Part shown: piece by piece, positions 35,221 to 43,243 of the stretch
How the letters are laid out: every line of letters begins with the position of its first letter
Numbering within the stretch: position 1 is the stretch's first letter
Source: Aliikangiella marina
GTDB lineage: Bacteria > Pseudomonadota > Gammaproteobacteria > Enterobacterales > Kangiellaceae
Reading direction: 5' to 3'
DNA length: 64,000 bases
NCBI RefSeq assembly: GCF_007004765.1
Contig: NZ_VIKR01000006.1
Location: 62,001-126,000, forward strand
The notes under the pieces: model-generated
What the model was told of the DNA's origin: nothing
Seen by the model: the letters and a program-made list of their open reading frames with translations, nothing else
Database searches by the model: none
Made by a program: the position numbers and the translations under genes

Positions 35221-36438
35221 TTAAGGATTGGAGGCGACGTCAGACTCAGAAGTTTCGGGCTTTTTTTCAGCTAATTGCTCTTCGTTACCAACGACCTCAA
35301 TCAAAGATTCATGTTTTAGAATCTGTTGACCAGTTGTTACCACTTGGTCGTTCTCAGCTAAACCGTCAACGATTTCAACGATACCGTTATGCTTGAAGCC
35401 AATCTTTACGGGAGTTTGCATTGCTTTGTTGTCTCTAACAACGAAAACGTGGCTGCGGTTATCTTGAGTAATAATCGCTTGCTGCTTAACTAATAGGCTA
35501 TCTTCATGAACATCAAAAACAACTTCTACTTTGCCAAACATGCCAGATTTCAGGTTATTTGCCGAGTTATCGAGTTTTGCCAGCACTTTAAATGTACCGG
35601 TATCAGTATCGATCGCCGGACGAATGCGTTCAATCTCCCCAACTATCATCTGGTCATCAAGCGCATCAACGGCAAGTAGAATATTTTGACCTTTTTTAAC
35701 ACGATTCAACTCTCTTTCTGGAAGATGAAGAACGGCCTTCAGTGACATAGGGTCAACGATTTTAAATAAAATGTCACTCTCGCGAATCAGGTTACCTGGT
35801 TTAACCATTCTTTCAGTGATTACACCGTCAATGGGTGCTTTAATGCTCGCATATTGCAGCTTTAACTTTGAAACTTGATATTGGGCTTGTTGAGACTCGT
35901 ATTCAAATCGCGCTCTGTCGAGCGCATCAGAGCTACCCAGTTTACGATTGAATAGCGCTTGCTGGCGATCAAGCTCTTTTTTAAGCTTTTTCATGGTTGC
36001 TTCTAGCTGAGCGACCTCTAAGGATAACATTTCAACATCCAGTTGTGCCAAAAGTTGTCCTTTAGTGACGGTATCGCCTTCTTCAACCAGAATATCTTGA
36101 AGTATACCGGTAGAACGAGCGACAACCTGTGCATCTTGCTCTGCTTCAAGCGTGGTGATCGTTCTATAAGTTTGTTGGATATCACCGCGCTGAACAGAGA
36201 CGACTTCGACTGGTACTGGCGGCTTTTCTTTTTTGTCTTTAGCTTGCTTGTCGTTGCTTGCTGTTTTGTCGTCAGCTTTATCTTTATCTGACTTTTCTTC
36301 AGTTTGCTCAGATTTAGCTTGTTTGTCGTCTGACTTGCCGCTATCACTACAAGCTGTTGTTAGAACTGACAAACCCAACAAAAATGAGAATAGTGCGACC
36401 TTTGACATAGAACCTGAATTGTTAAGTAACTGTTTCAT
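35221..36438 (-). CDS. RND periplasmic adaptor lipoprotein (membrane fusion protein)
   Basis: A 405-residue adaptor joining the inner-membrane pump to an outer-membrane channel. The signal ends in a lipobox LTTAC (Cys about 30), followed by a Lys/Asp/Ser-rich linker of about 40 residues. The lipoyl half-motifs appear as QVVARSTGILQDILVEEGDT and, after a coiled coil, QYASIKAPIDGVITERMVKP; the beta-barrel and membrane-proximal domains follow. Two consecutive ATGs exist; the second (36438) is better spaced from AAAGG. M12 is a third candidate giving a shorter signal. No TolC-like gene is present. Confidence 0.9.
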   Translation of the reverse strand: MKQLLNNSGSMSKVALFSFLLGLSVLTTACSDSGKSDDKQAKSEQTEEKSDKDKADDKTASNDKQAKDKKEKPPVPVEVVSVQRGDIQQTYRTITTLEAEQDAQVVARSTGILQDILVEEGDTVTKGQLLAQLDVEMLSLEVAQLEATMKKLKKELDRQQALFNRKLGSSDALDRARFEYESQQAQYQVSKLKLQYASIKAPIDGVITERMVKPGNLIRESDILFKIVDPMSLKAVLHLPERELNRVKKGQNILLAVDALDDQMIVGEIERIRPAIDTDTGTFKVLAKLDNSANNLKSGMFGKVEVVFDVHEDSLLVKQQAIITQDNRSHVFVVRDNKAMQTPVKIGFKHNGIVEIVDGLAENDQVVTTGQQILKHESLIEVVGNEEQLAEKKPETSESDVASNP

Positions 36439-36853
36439 CATTAAACCTTTCCAGCGCCTTGTATTGATATTCTGTTTATCTTGATAGCGAAAAATTTTCG
36501 CCGCTATGTATCAATTGCTCTTTTGCAGAATGTGTGCCAAATCTTGAATTCTTTGAGCACTCCAGCAAACACCCTATGTTCTGTAGGTGTATGCTGTATT
36601 ATATGACTATAACACCTTTCAAATTATGTGTAAGATGTAACAAAGTTTGAATGGCTATAGCAAACATCGCCAATTAATAGTGATATTGACGATGAAAAAC
36701 GGGTTTTGGTTCTAAAAATTGCCTTATTTGACAGAATTTACGTATAGAAAGTTGTTTCGGATTGGTAACAAGGGATTATTGTAAGTTTCGTTTAGGGAAA
36801 ATAATGTTGTAAAATCAGTGATTTAAAACGTCCTAAGCCTAATAAGAAGTAGT
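36439..36853. other. Divergent intergenic region upstream of the RND operon
   Basis: These roughly 410 bases should hold the efflux promoter on the minus strand. ACACCCTA and TAGGTGT around 36569-36590 form an imperfect hairpin, and GGTGT and ACACC arms at about 36586-36616 form an alternative one. No regulator gene is adjacent. The rest is AT-rich with nothing recognisable. Confidence 0.35.
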
Positions 36854-37210
36854 ATGAGTGATTTCAAACTAAAACCACTGAGCAAGATCGAGTCTGAAGA
36901 CGGTGTTGTTTATGAATTCAATCCAATTTACAGCTGGTTTCTAATTTTATGCATAATCTTGCTAGTGGTAAGTTTCATTTTACAAAATGAGTCTTTCTCG
37001 GTATTCGTATACAGTGTCTTTTTTATCTATTTTGGATTAAAAGTGACCTTGGGAAGCCAGTATTCGAGAGAGATCAGACTCGCGATAAAAGCAAAAAATG
37101 CAGAAATTAAGGGTAATCGTTATTCCTTCAGTGAGCCGATGTCGATTGTTGTTAAGACACATCTCAATGATGAAGACAAACCGGAAGAAGTTGACCAAGG
37201 GCGCGATTGA
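36854..37210 (+). CDS. Small two-helix membrane protein, unknown
   Basis: A 118-residue protein with a charged N-terminus, two adjacent membrane helices (about 28-45 and 49-66) and a charged C-terminal tail with a short beta-like region (NAEIKGNRYSFSEPMSI). The arrangement resembles small bacterial membrane proteins with a cytosolic tail, but I recognise no family. AGAAG precedes the ATG. It is the first of three short plus-strand genes. Confidence 0.65.
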   Translation: MSDFKLKPLSKIESEDGVVYEFNPIYSWFLILCIILLVVSFILQNESFSVFVYSVFFIYFGLKVTLGSQYSREIRLAIKAKNAEIKGNRYSFSEPMSIVVKTHLNDEDKPEEVDQGRD

Positions 37211-37291
37211 ATAATTCCAAAAGATTAAACGAAACACGATGCAACAAACGAATATGAAGCAAAATAGCCGCGGGGTTAAGGAGAATAGCAT

Positions 37292-37660
37292 TTGAACAAG
37301 ATTTTGGTGTTTGGGTTATCAGTTTTCATTATGCTTTTTCCTTTGGGGGTTAGTGCGGCTGAAAAAAGTAACATGATAGTGTTAATTAGCATTCCCATTG
37401 CCTTGGTAACCTTTATCGTTTGTATCTCATTAGCTTTAATGGCCAAAAAGAAAGAAATGTTGATCGCCATAGGCTTTTTAAACCTGCCTAATTGGTTATT
37501 TTGTTTGAAAACATTGTTAGTCGGATTAGCTGCGGGGGCCACTGATAATCAAGTGATATTCATTACTATGGCTTGTGTTATTTTTGTCTCGTCAATTATT
37601 CCATTCTGGGTTTTGATTCGGCGTAAAGGCTTGCTCGAAGAAACCAACACTGAAGGATAA
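37292..37660 (+). CDS. Small multi-helix membrane protein, unknown
   Basis: A 122-residue hydrophobic protein with a signal-like N-terminus (ending near GVSAAEKS) and three further hydrophobic segments (about 28-50, 55-78 and 85-108). The start is TTG at 37292, supported by AAGGAG eight bases upstream; the next ATG would cut into the signal. No domain is recognised. It lies 81 bases after another small membrane protein gene. Confidence 0.65.
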   Translation: MNKILVFGLSVFIMLFPLGVSAAEKSNMIVLISIPIALVTFIVCISLALMAKKKEMLIAIGFLNLPNWLFCLKTLLVGLAAGATDNQVIFITMACVIFVSSIIPFWVLIRRKGLLEETNTEG

Positions 37661-37697
37661 TATTTAGGCTAGTTAAAGAGCTTGTTGATCACTGCTT

Positions 37698-38270
37698 ATG
37701 ATACGCTTTATCTTGATAGGACTTCTTTTTATGATTCATTTTGAGTCTTTATCAGGTCAGCCCGCGATATTATCAAGTCAAGGTGATTCTCAAACGCCAA
37801 ATACCCCTATTAAGAGTGGGCAAGCAGAACCAGAACAGTCCAATGAAACCTTGTCCAACAAAAATCAGTCTAATCAAACCGGGTCCAATAAAACTGGGCC
37901 TAATCAAGCCGAGTCGAACAAAAGGCAATCGGTTGTTAATGGGCCTGCGGCACTCAGCTCTATCTTACCGCCTGTTTACGAGATGAGTTTTCGACCTGGC
38001 CTTGAATTAATCACAGTATCTGCACTTCTCGATATTTCTGACCGAGGAGAAGTCACAAGAATTGCTGAACTGCAAATAACGCCTGATGACTTAGCAAAAG
38101 ATGAGATCATTCGTGCTATCTTCCTGGCTAAATTTATACCGCAAATTGATCGAGAAAATCCGATCGAAACGGAAAACTTTGTTTTCGAATGGCAATTTAA
38201 AGTGAAACGCTTGCCAAATTTAAAATTAGACTCTGAAATAGAGCTAGAACTCGACTTGAATATCAATTAA
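37698..38270 (+). CDS. Secreted protein with Asn/Gln/Ser linker and TonB-C-like end
   Basis: A 190-residue protein with an N-terminal signal (about 1-20) and a low-complexity linker (about 45-76) made of degenerate SNQTGSNKTGPNQAESNK-type units. A folded C-terminal part (about 95-180) contains VSALLDISDRGEVTRIAELQ and IIRAIFLAKFIPQID. The pattern 'strand - Gly turn - strand - helix - F.P' resembles the C-terminal domain of TonB-like proteins, but this is weak. It would act in the periplasm. It lies 37 bases after the preceding membrane protein gene and is likely cotranscribed. Confidence 0.6.
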   Translation: MIRFILIGLLFMIHFESLSGQPAILSSQGDSQTPNTPIKSGQAEPEQSNETLSNKNQSNQTGSNKTGPNQAESNKRQSVVNGPAALSSILPPVYEMSFRPGLELITVSALLDISDRGEVTRIAELQITPDDLAKDEIIRAIFLAKFIPQIDRENPIETENFVFEWQFKVKRLPNLKLDSEIELELDLNIN

Positions 38271-38306
38271 TTTGTTCATTATATTTTTCGAAAGCTGTGT
38301 TTGAAT

Positions 38307-39314
38307 TTAACGTACCGTGATTAAAAAGTCTCCCACCTGACCCAGTGTTCCATTTGAAGATTTAACCGATGAAGTAGCAATCAGTTGGTTGTTGTCTCGA
38401 TAACGTTTAGTTGCGTAAGCGGCATCAAGAGAAATTGAAGCTATCTTAGTTTCAACTAGATTAACTATCTGTTGATTGCCGAGCTGATCGAATGATAAAA
38501 GCGAAAGCTGGCTGTAGACTTCATCTTCAATATCGATAACATTATCGGTATTTGCGTCATATTGTTTGAGCGCTGCGAACCCATCTTTAGAGCCGCCAGC
38601 ATCGCCAAATAACTCAAGTCCATTGTCGATTTTACCATTCAAATTTTTATCAAAGGCCAAGAAGTAATTATCTTGAGCGGGCGAATAAAAGCGGTCGATT
38701 AATCCATTTGCATCTAAGTCAAGACTGACTTCATTGGATAAATCGAAGTTAAAATCCTGGTTAGATAAGTTGATGATTAATGGGTCAACTTGCTCCGTTG
38801 CGGTTTCAATAGTTGATGTCAAACTAAAAGAGCGCGATTGAAAAAGTTCAAAAGAAAAACTCAGATTGTTAGTGTTTGCGTCAAAAGACAGGTTAATGCT
38901 TGCCTGAATTGCTTCGCTAAATTCTAAATTAAAAAATGCTCGCGAGGTTGCACCTAGGGTATCTAGGGAGAAGCTTTGGTTGGCAAAGCTTAAACTGTTT
39001 TCTATGACAAAACTCGCCGAAAAATCAAGGTTGTTTGAATAATTAGAGCGCTCTGATTTGAGCCCTTTAGTGTGCTGAGTTATTGCTTTCATTAGCTGAT
39101 AGAGTAATAGGTTTTCTTTTTCAGTTGCAATGGCTTGGTTGATATTTGTTTCAGCAGCAAAGTGTGCTTCTTTCGCAGCGAGTGAAGTACTTTGCTTATT
39201 ATTTCGCGGTGATGTCAAATTACGGGGTTCAAACATCTGTCTTGTTAAATTTTGTGAGTCTGATGTGACCCCAATGCCAACATTCATGGTTGGTAGGTTT
39301 ATTGGTGGCAACAT
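38307..39314 (-). CDS. EF-hand-like calcium-binding protein, unknown
   Basis: A 335-residue protein without an evident signal peptide. The first 190 residues are Ser/Asn/Phe-rich. The C-terminal third resembles the calcium-loop region of secreted RTX and VCBS-type proteins: LDLDANGLIDRF, FDKNLNGKIDNGLELFG and YDANTDNVIDIEDE are three Asp/Asn-rich loops. I chose the second ATG (39314) because GGAGGT lies between the first ATG (39326) and the second at ideal distance. No secretion genes are nearby. It is convergent with the TonB-C-like gene. Confidence 0.72.
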   Translation of the reverse strand: MLPPINLPTMNVGIGVTSDSQNLTRQMFEPRNLTSPRNNKQSTSLAAKEAHFAAETNINQAIATEKENLLLYQLMKAITQHTKGLKSERSNYSNNLDFSASFVIENSLSFANQSFSLDTLGATSRAFFNLEFSEAIQASINLSFDANTNNLSFSFELFQSRSFSLTSTIETATEQVDPLIINLSNQDFNFDLSNEVSLDLDANGLIDRFYSPAQDNYFLAFDKNLNGKIDNGLELFGDAGGSKDGFAALKQYDANTDNVIDIEDEVYSQLSLLSFDQLGNQQIVNLVETKIASISLDAAYATKRYRDNNQLIATSSVKSSNGTLGQVGDFLITVR

Positions 39315-39563
39315 GGTAACCTCCATGTCTTTTCGTGGATGTCAGGAAAAACTATTCTTGCTATTCGAGTGAGTTATCGGTGCTAGAAAAACTGACTTTA
39401 TTTTTTTATGAATTTTGAATAAAGAACGAAGTTTATAGAATATTGTGCGCTATAATTTTAGTGGATTTGTAGTTAATGATGTCGAATATGAGTTTATTCG
39501 CTTTTCAGTATTTTTCTTTCTTCATTGGGTTGTTTCTGACGGTATTTCCATTTCAACAATAAG

Positions 39564-41684
39564 CTAAAAATCGAGCCTAAAGCTCAGTAATACATTGATA
39601 CCCGGGTATTCATACTGTGTGGGAAAGGTTAAGCCATCCGCACTTCGGACGGCAGGGTCAAAGTACCTATTGTTAAAAATATTGTTAATCTTAAGATTGA
39701 AGCTGGTATTGTTGCGATCAGAAAAGGAATAATTCCAAGCGATGTCGCTGACAAAATAATCGTTTACTTCGACACGAGGATTCGTCGCAGCCGTTGACCG
39801 AGCACCGACGTAACGGGCGGCGATGTAGAGGGAGGAACTTTCGTCGAGACGCCAATCGATACCTAAATTGCTTTTGTACTTGGCCGTATTAGGAACCCTT
39901 GTCTCAGTCGGCGATTGTTGTTGACTTTGTTTTGAGTCAGCTTCTTGAATCGTCAAATTAAAAAATAGTTTGGCGGATTGCCCTATTGAAAAACGATTGC
40001 GAAACTCGACGCCATACAAGTCCGCTTTACCGAAGTTTTGATTTTGAGTTTCGACCGCTCCATCATTGTCAATGTCACCGATTGGGACATTTGAAACTAT
40101 CATGTCTGTCAAACGGTTGTAGTATAAAATTGACTCTAAGAAAATATCGTCCGTTGCCTGATAACCAAAACTAAACTCGAAATTATTACTTTTCTCTGGT
40201 TTCAGGTTGGGGTTAGCAATTCTAACCGTTGTTTCGGTAAATAAATCAAAACTATTGGGTGCGCGGTAAGCGCTTGCCATTAGCGTTTTTATAGTGATGC
40301 TGTCTTCTGCATAGACTAAACCAAGTCTAGGATTGAAGGTTGAACCGTAAACGTTATTATCATCATAACGAGCGCCGAGCGTAATCGAGGTATTTTGAAA
40401 AGCTACAGGTCGAAAGCGATACTGACCAAAACTACTGGCGTTTTTGTAATCGGTTGATTCTCTTTCCCCGCTAATAGCAAAAACAAGTGGAGTGTTTTGA
40501 ACCGTTTCTCGACGCCGGTAGCCTGTTTCGACGTTACGAATTTCATATTGCAAACCAAGAATTAATTGTTCGCTTGAGGATATTTGATAATCCACCTCAA
40601 ACTTGACCCCAGCAAGTTCAGAAAAGTGAGTGAAAGGGATAAATGCCCAGTCGCCATCGATTAGGGTATAAGAATAACTATCATCTGCAATTTCAGAGTT
40701 TCGGTAGTAGAGTTTTTCTTTAAAATTAAGTTGCTCGACTGATTGAGTCCATTCGACAAAAGCTGTCTCGGTCACTGAGTGCCAAAGCGTTCCTGGCTGT
40801 CCATTAATTTCTGTCGGCGACAGACTGTTGTCAATAGCTTGTCCCTCGCTATTTGCAAAGCCAAACAATGGTAAGCCGAACACTTCGTTGGCTGAATTAA
40901 AAAACTGTCCATAACCCATCGGCCGGTCATATCGATGATAACCTAAGTTTAATGCCTTATATGAAAGCCGACCGGTAACAGAATAGGCGTTGTCAACGTA
41001 GCTGGCAGAGTAGGCAGGGTTACGCTCTTTAAATACCGGTCCGTCAGTTTGGTACACCGAACCTGCGATACTGTATTCGATGTTATCGGTTTGTTGTCCA
41101 GCGAGAAACTTGACGGCTTGGGTATTGTAAGATCCCGATAAAATTTCTAGTTCACTGCCATTAATGTTTCTACCTTTTCGGGTTATGATATTGATAACAC
41201 CACTTAGCGCGTTTGCTCCATAAAGTGCTGATGCAGGACCCCAGAGAAATTCAATGCGATCAACGTTGTGCAAGCTATACTGTGGACCGCCGAGCACATT
41301 GCCTTCCAAAATATTGTTTTCGACCACACCATCAATCAGTAATAGGGTGCGTTTGTTTTCGTCGCCATATGACCCGCGCGGTGCCCAAATCAGTGGAAAA
41401 GTACCCTGCATATCGACAAAGTCGATACCCGGTAAATCCTTTAAAAAATCCTCTAATGAGTGATAACCTCTTTGTCTAATTTCTTTGCTGGAAAGTGCAT
41501 AAACGGTAGCCGGAACTGTTTTTAATGATGAAGGCGCTTTTGTTGCAGTAATGACCTCGACATTAAGAAGTTCGCTTAAAGTCATGTCAAAGATACTTTT
41601 CGATTTTTCTGCAGAGAGGACACTGCTACTTTTGGTGAGCAGAATAAAGGTAAAACATAGCGGATAAAATAGTCGTGGTATCAT
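39564..41684 (-). CDS. TonB-dependent outer-membrane receptor
   Basis: A 706-residue receptor with a signal peptide (about 1-24). The plug domain (about 40-165) shows SELLNVEVITATKAPSSLKT, VPATVYALSSKEIRQRGYHS and the WGPASALYGANALSGVINII motif. A 22-strand-type barrel follows, with the C-terminal aromatic residue (SFRLDF) used for outer-membrane assembly. It resembles CirA/vitamin B12-type receptors without a clear substrate. It follows the helical-protein gene by 47 bases on the same strand. No TonB-ExbB-ExbD genes or Fur box were identified. Confidence 0.93.
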   Translation of the reverse strand: MIPRLFYPLCFTFILLTKSSSVLSAEKSKSIFDMTLSELLNVEVITATKAPSSLKTVPATVYALSSKEIRQRGYHSLEDFLKDLPGIDFVDMQGTFPLIWAPRGSYGDENKRTLLLIDGVVENNILEGNVLGGPQYSLHNVDRIEFLWGPASALYGANALSGVINIITRKGRNINGSELEILSGSYNTQAVKFLAGQQTDNIEYSIAGSVYQTDGPVFKERNPAYSASYVDNAYSVTGRLSYKALNLGYHRYDRPMGYGQFFNSANEVFGLPLFGFANSEGQAIDNSLSPTEINGQPGTLWHSVTETAFVEWTQSVEQLNFKEKLYYRNSEIADDSYSYTLIDGDWAFIPFTHFSELAGVKFEVDYQISSSEQLILGLQYEIRNVETGYRRRETVQNTPLVFAISGERESTDYKNASSFGQYRFRPVAFQNTSITLGARYDDNNVYGSTFNPRLGLVYAEDSITIKTLMASAYRAPNSFDLFTETTVRIANPNLKPEKSNNFEFSFGYQATDDIFLESILYYNRLTDMIVSNVPIGDIDNDGAVETQNQNFGKADLYGVEFRNRFSIGQSAKLFFNLTIQEADSKQSQQQSPTETRVPNTAKYKSNLGIDWRLDESSSLYIAARYVGARSTAATNPRVEVNDYFVSDIAWNYSFSDRNNTSFNLKINNIFNNRYFDPAVRSADGLTFPTQYEYPGINVLLSFRLDF

Positions 41685-41731
41685 TGAAGTTTTAAGTTGT
41701 TCCTAAATTTCCTAGAGTATAATTATTTAAA

Positions 41732-42238
41732 CTAGAACAACTCGATATCATCAACAATCGCTTCTTTCTCGTGGGTTTTAGCAATCAACTTTTCAATAGC
41801 AGTCTCAAAGCCCTCGCCATTTCTAATGGCGTTATAGAGTTCGTTTTCTTCGCGCATAGTGTAACTTTCCTCAATAGAGTCAAAAATATCATTCCAGCTA
41901 TTTTCGTCTTTGAAGTTTTCACTGTTACTCAACACCATAATGGCTTGCTGCAAATTACTTAGTATGTGGTGAAGCCGTTGATTCATCCGATCATAAAATT
42001 GAAAGTCTATGACTGATTGCTTTACCTTTTGCTCGGTTGCGCTATGAAGCTGATTAATTGCGGTAATGTCCGGTTCATCTGAGACATTCAGCATGGTTCC
42101 AATTTCGGTGTGATGATTGACTATTTCTAAGAATAGTTTGGTGAGGTCATTAAACGGCTTTTCAGTTTCTTGTAAAGAGAGAACTAGCTGTGCTGCGGCG
42201 AGTTGGAGCAACATAAGCTGGTTGTTTTGATGACTCAT
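41732..42238 (-). CDS. Helical protein with acidic DDIELF end, unknown
   Basis: A 168-residue, mostly helical cytosolic protein. The central segment VIDFQFYDRMNQRLHHILSN recalls the four-helix proteins of chemotaxis (CheZ-like phosphatases and related), and the extreme C-terminus EAIVDDIELF looks like a short docking peptide. Neither point proves function. It lies upstream of the TonB receptor gene on the same strand, and divergent from psrA. No other chemotaxis gene is in the window. Confidence 0.6.
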   Translation of the reverse strand: MSHQNNQLMLLQLAAAQLVLSLQETEKPFNDLTKLFLEIVNHHTEIGTMLNVSDEPDITAINQLHSATEQKVKQSVIDFQFYDRMNQRLHHILSNLQQAIMVLSNSENFKDENSWNDIFDSIEESYTMREENELYNAIRNGEGFETAIEKLIAKTHEKEAIVDDIELF

Positions 42239-42449
42239 TTTGGTTAATTAATCCTTTCAATCAAACAATGATATTCAACAGCTTCAGTTGAATCGGTTTA
42301 GATTGAGTATAGATAATATTTATGCAGCTGAGGTCGTAAATTCGGGATATTTTAGGGAATTTTGCATATCTTTAAAAATATTTAATAAAATCAATTGCAT
42401 AGCAAAATAATTAGACCTTGCGTTAGATCATATAAAGGCAATCATACTC

Positions 42450-42492
42450 TTGACAGAAGATTCATTTGAACGTATGTTTCAAACAAGCGTTT
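42450..42492 (+). promoter_or_regulatory. Promoter with overlapping PsrA-type operators upstream of psrA-fadE
   Basis: TTGACA (42450-42455) and TATGTT (42473-42478) are 17 bases apart, a good sigma-70 promoter. Over and after the -10 box are two operator-like repeats: GAAC-GTAT-GTTTC (42468-42480) and CAAAC-AAGC-GTTT (42480-42492). Both fit the published pseudomonad PsrA pattern, (G/C)AAAC-N2-4-GTTT(G/C), one with a mismatch. The regulator encoded 84 bases downstream would thus repress its own operon until fatty acyl compounds appear. Confidence 0.65.
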
Positions 42493-42575
42493 AGATTTAG
42501 GCGCCTGCGCTACTGTAATTCATGACTCAAAACAATAATTGATTACGGCGCGCTTCAATAAAACAGAGAAAATGA

Positions 42576-43241
42576 ATGCCAAAAGTAGATTCGACTAAAA
42601 ACAAGATTCTTGACGCTGCAGAAGAGCTTTTTGCAGAAAGAGGATTTGCCGAAACTAGTTTACGTGTGATTACCGCGCGAGCCGAGGTGAACCTTGCTTC
42701 CGTCAACTATCACTTTGGCTCTAAAAAGTCTTTAATCCAGGCTGTATTTGAACGATTTATGGATAGCTTTACTAACCATTTGATGCGCCAAATGACAGAG
42801 CTGGAGCAAAGCCACCAACGGTTTAGCGTCGAACAAGTGCTAGAAACATTAATAAAACCCTTGATTGAGGTTGACGAGTTGCGACCTGATGGCTCATCAG
42901 TATTTATGAAGCTTTTAGGGCGTGCTTATTCGGAAACTCAGGGGCATATTCGACGGTTTGCCATGCAGAAGTACTCACACGTACTAGCTCGTTTCACTCG
43001 GATGTTACATAAGGCGGCGCCTGAAGTAGCCCCGTCAGAGATGTTTTGGCGACTCCATTTTATGCTTGGTACTTTCATTTTCACTCTCGCGGGACATGAA
43101 GCCTTGCAAGAGATCTCAATGAGTGACTTCAATGAAGAAGTCAATGTAGAACAAATAATTGGCCGCCTGGTACCGTTTTTGGCCGCCGGTTTTTCAAATC
43201 AATCCATACCAATTGCAGCCCAGTCTGTAGGAGAAGTTTAA
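42576..43241 (+). CDS. psrA: TetR-family regulator, PsrA-like
   Basis: A 221-residue TetR regulator. The N-terminal helix-turn-helix reads KILDAAEELFAERGFAETSL and VNLASVNYHFGSKKSLIQAVF (split, about 9-54). The ligand domain includes MFWRLHFMLGTFIFTLAGHEAL, similar to PsrA/FadR-type regulators that respond to long-chain fatty acids. It lies two bases upstream of fadE. The promoter carries PsrA-type repeats. The symbol rests on similarity and context, not on a search. Confidence 0.82.
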   Translation: MPKVDSTKNKILDAAEELFAERGFAETSLRVITARAEVNLASVNYHFGSKKSLIQAVFERFMDSFTNHLMRQMTELEQSHQRFSVEQVLETLIKPLIEVDELRPDGSSVFMKLLGRAYSETQGHIRRFAMQKYSHVLARFTRMLHKAAPEVAPSEMFWRLHFMLGTFIFTLAGHEALQEISMSDFNEEVNVEQIIGRLVPFLAAGFSNQSIPIAAQSVGEV

Positions 43242-43243
43242 TC

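Noticed and set aside
39564-42238. Iron-uptake locus under Fur
   Set aside because: No Fur box, siderophore or TonB-ExbBD genes could be seen around the TonB-dependent receptor.
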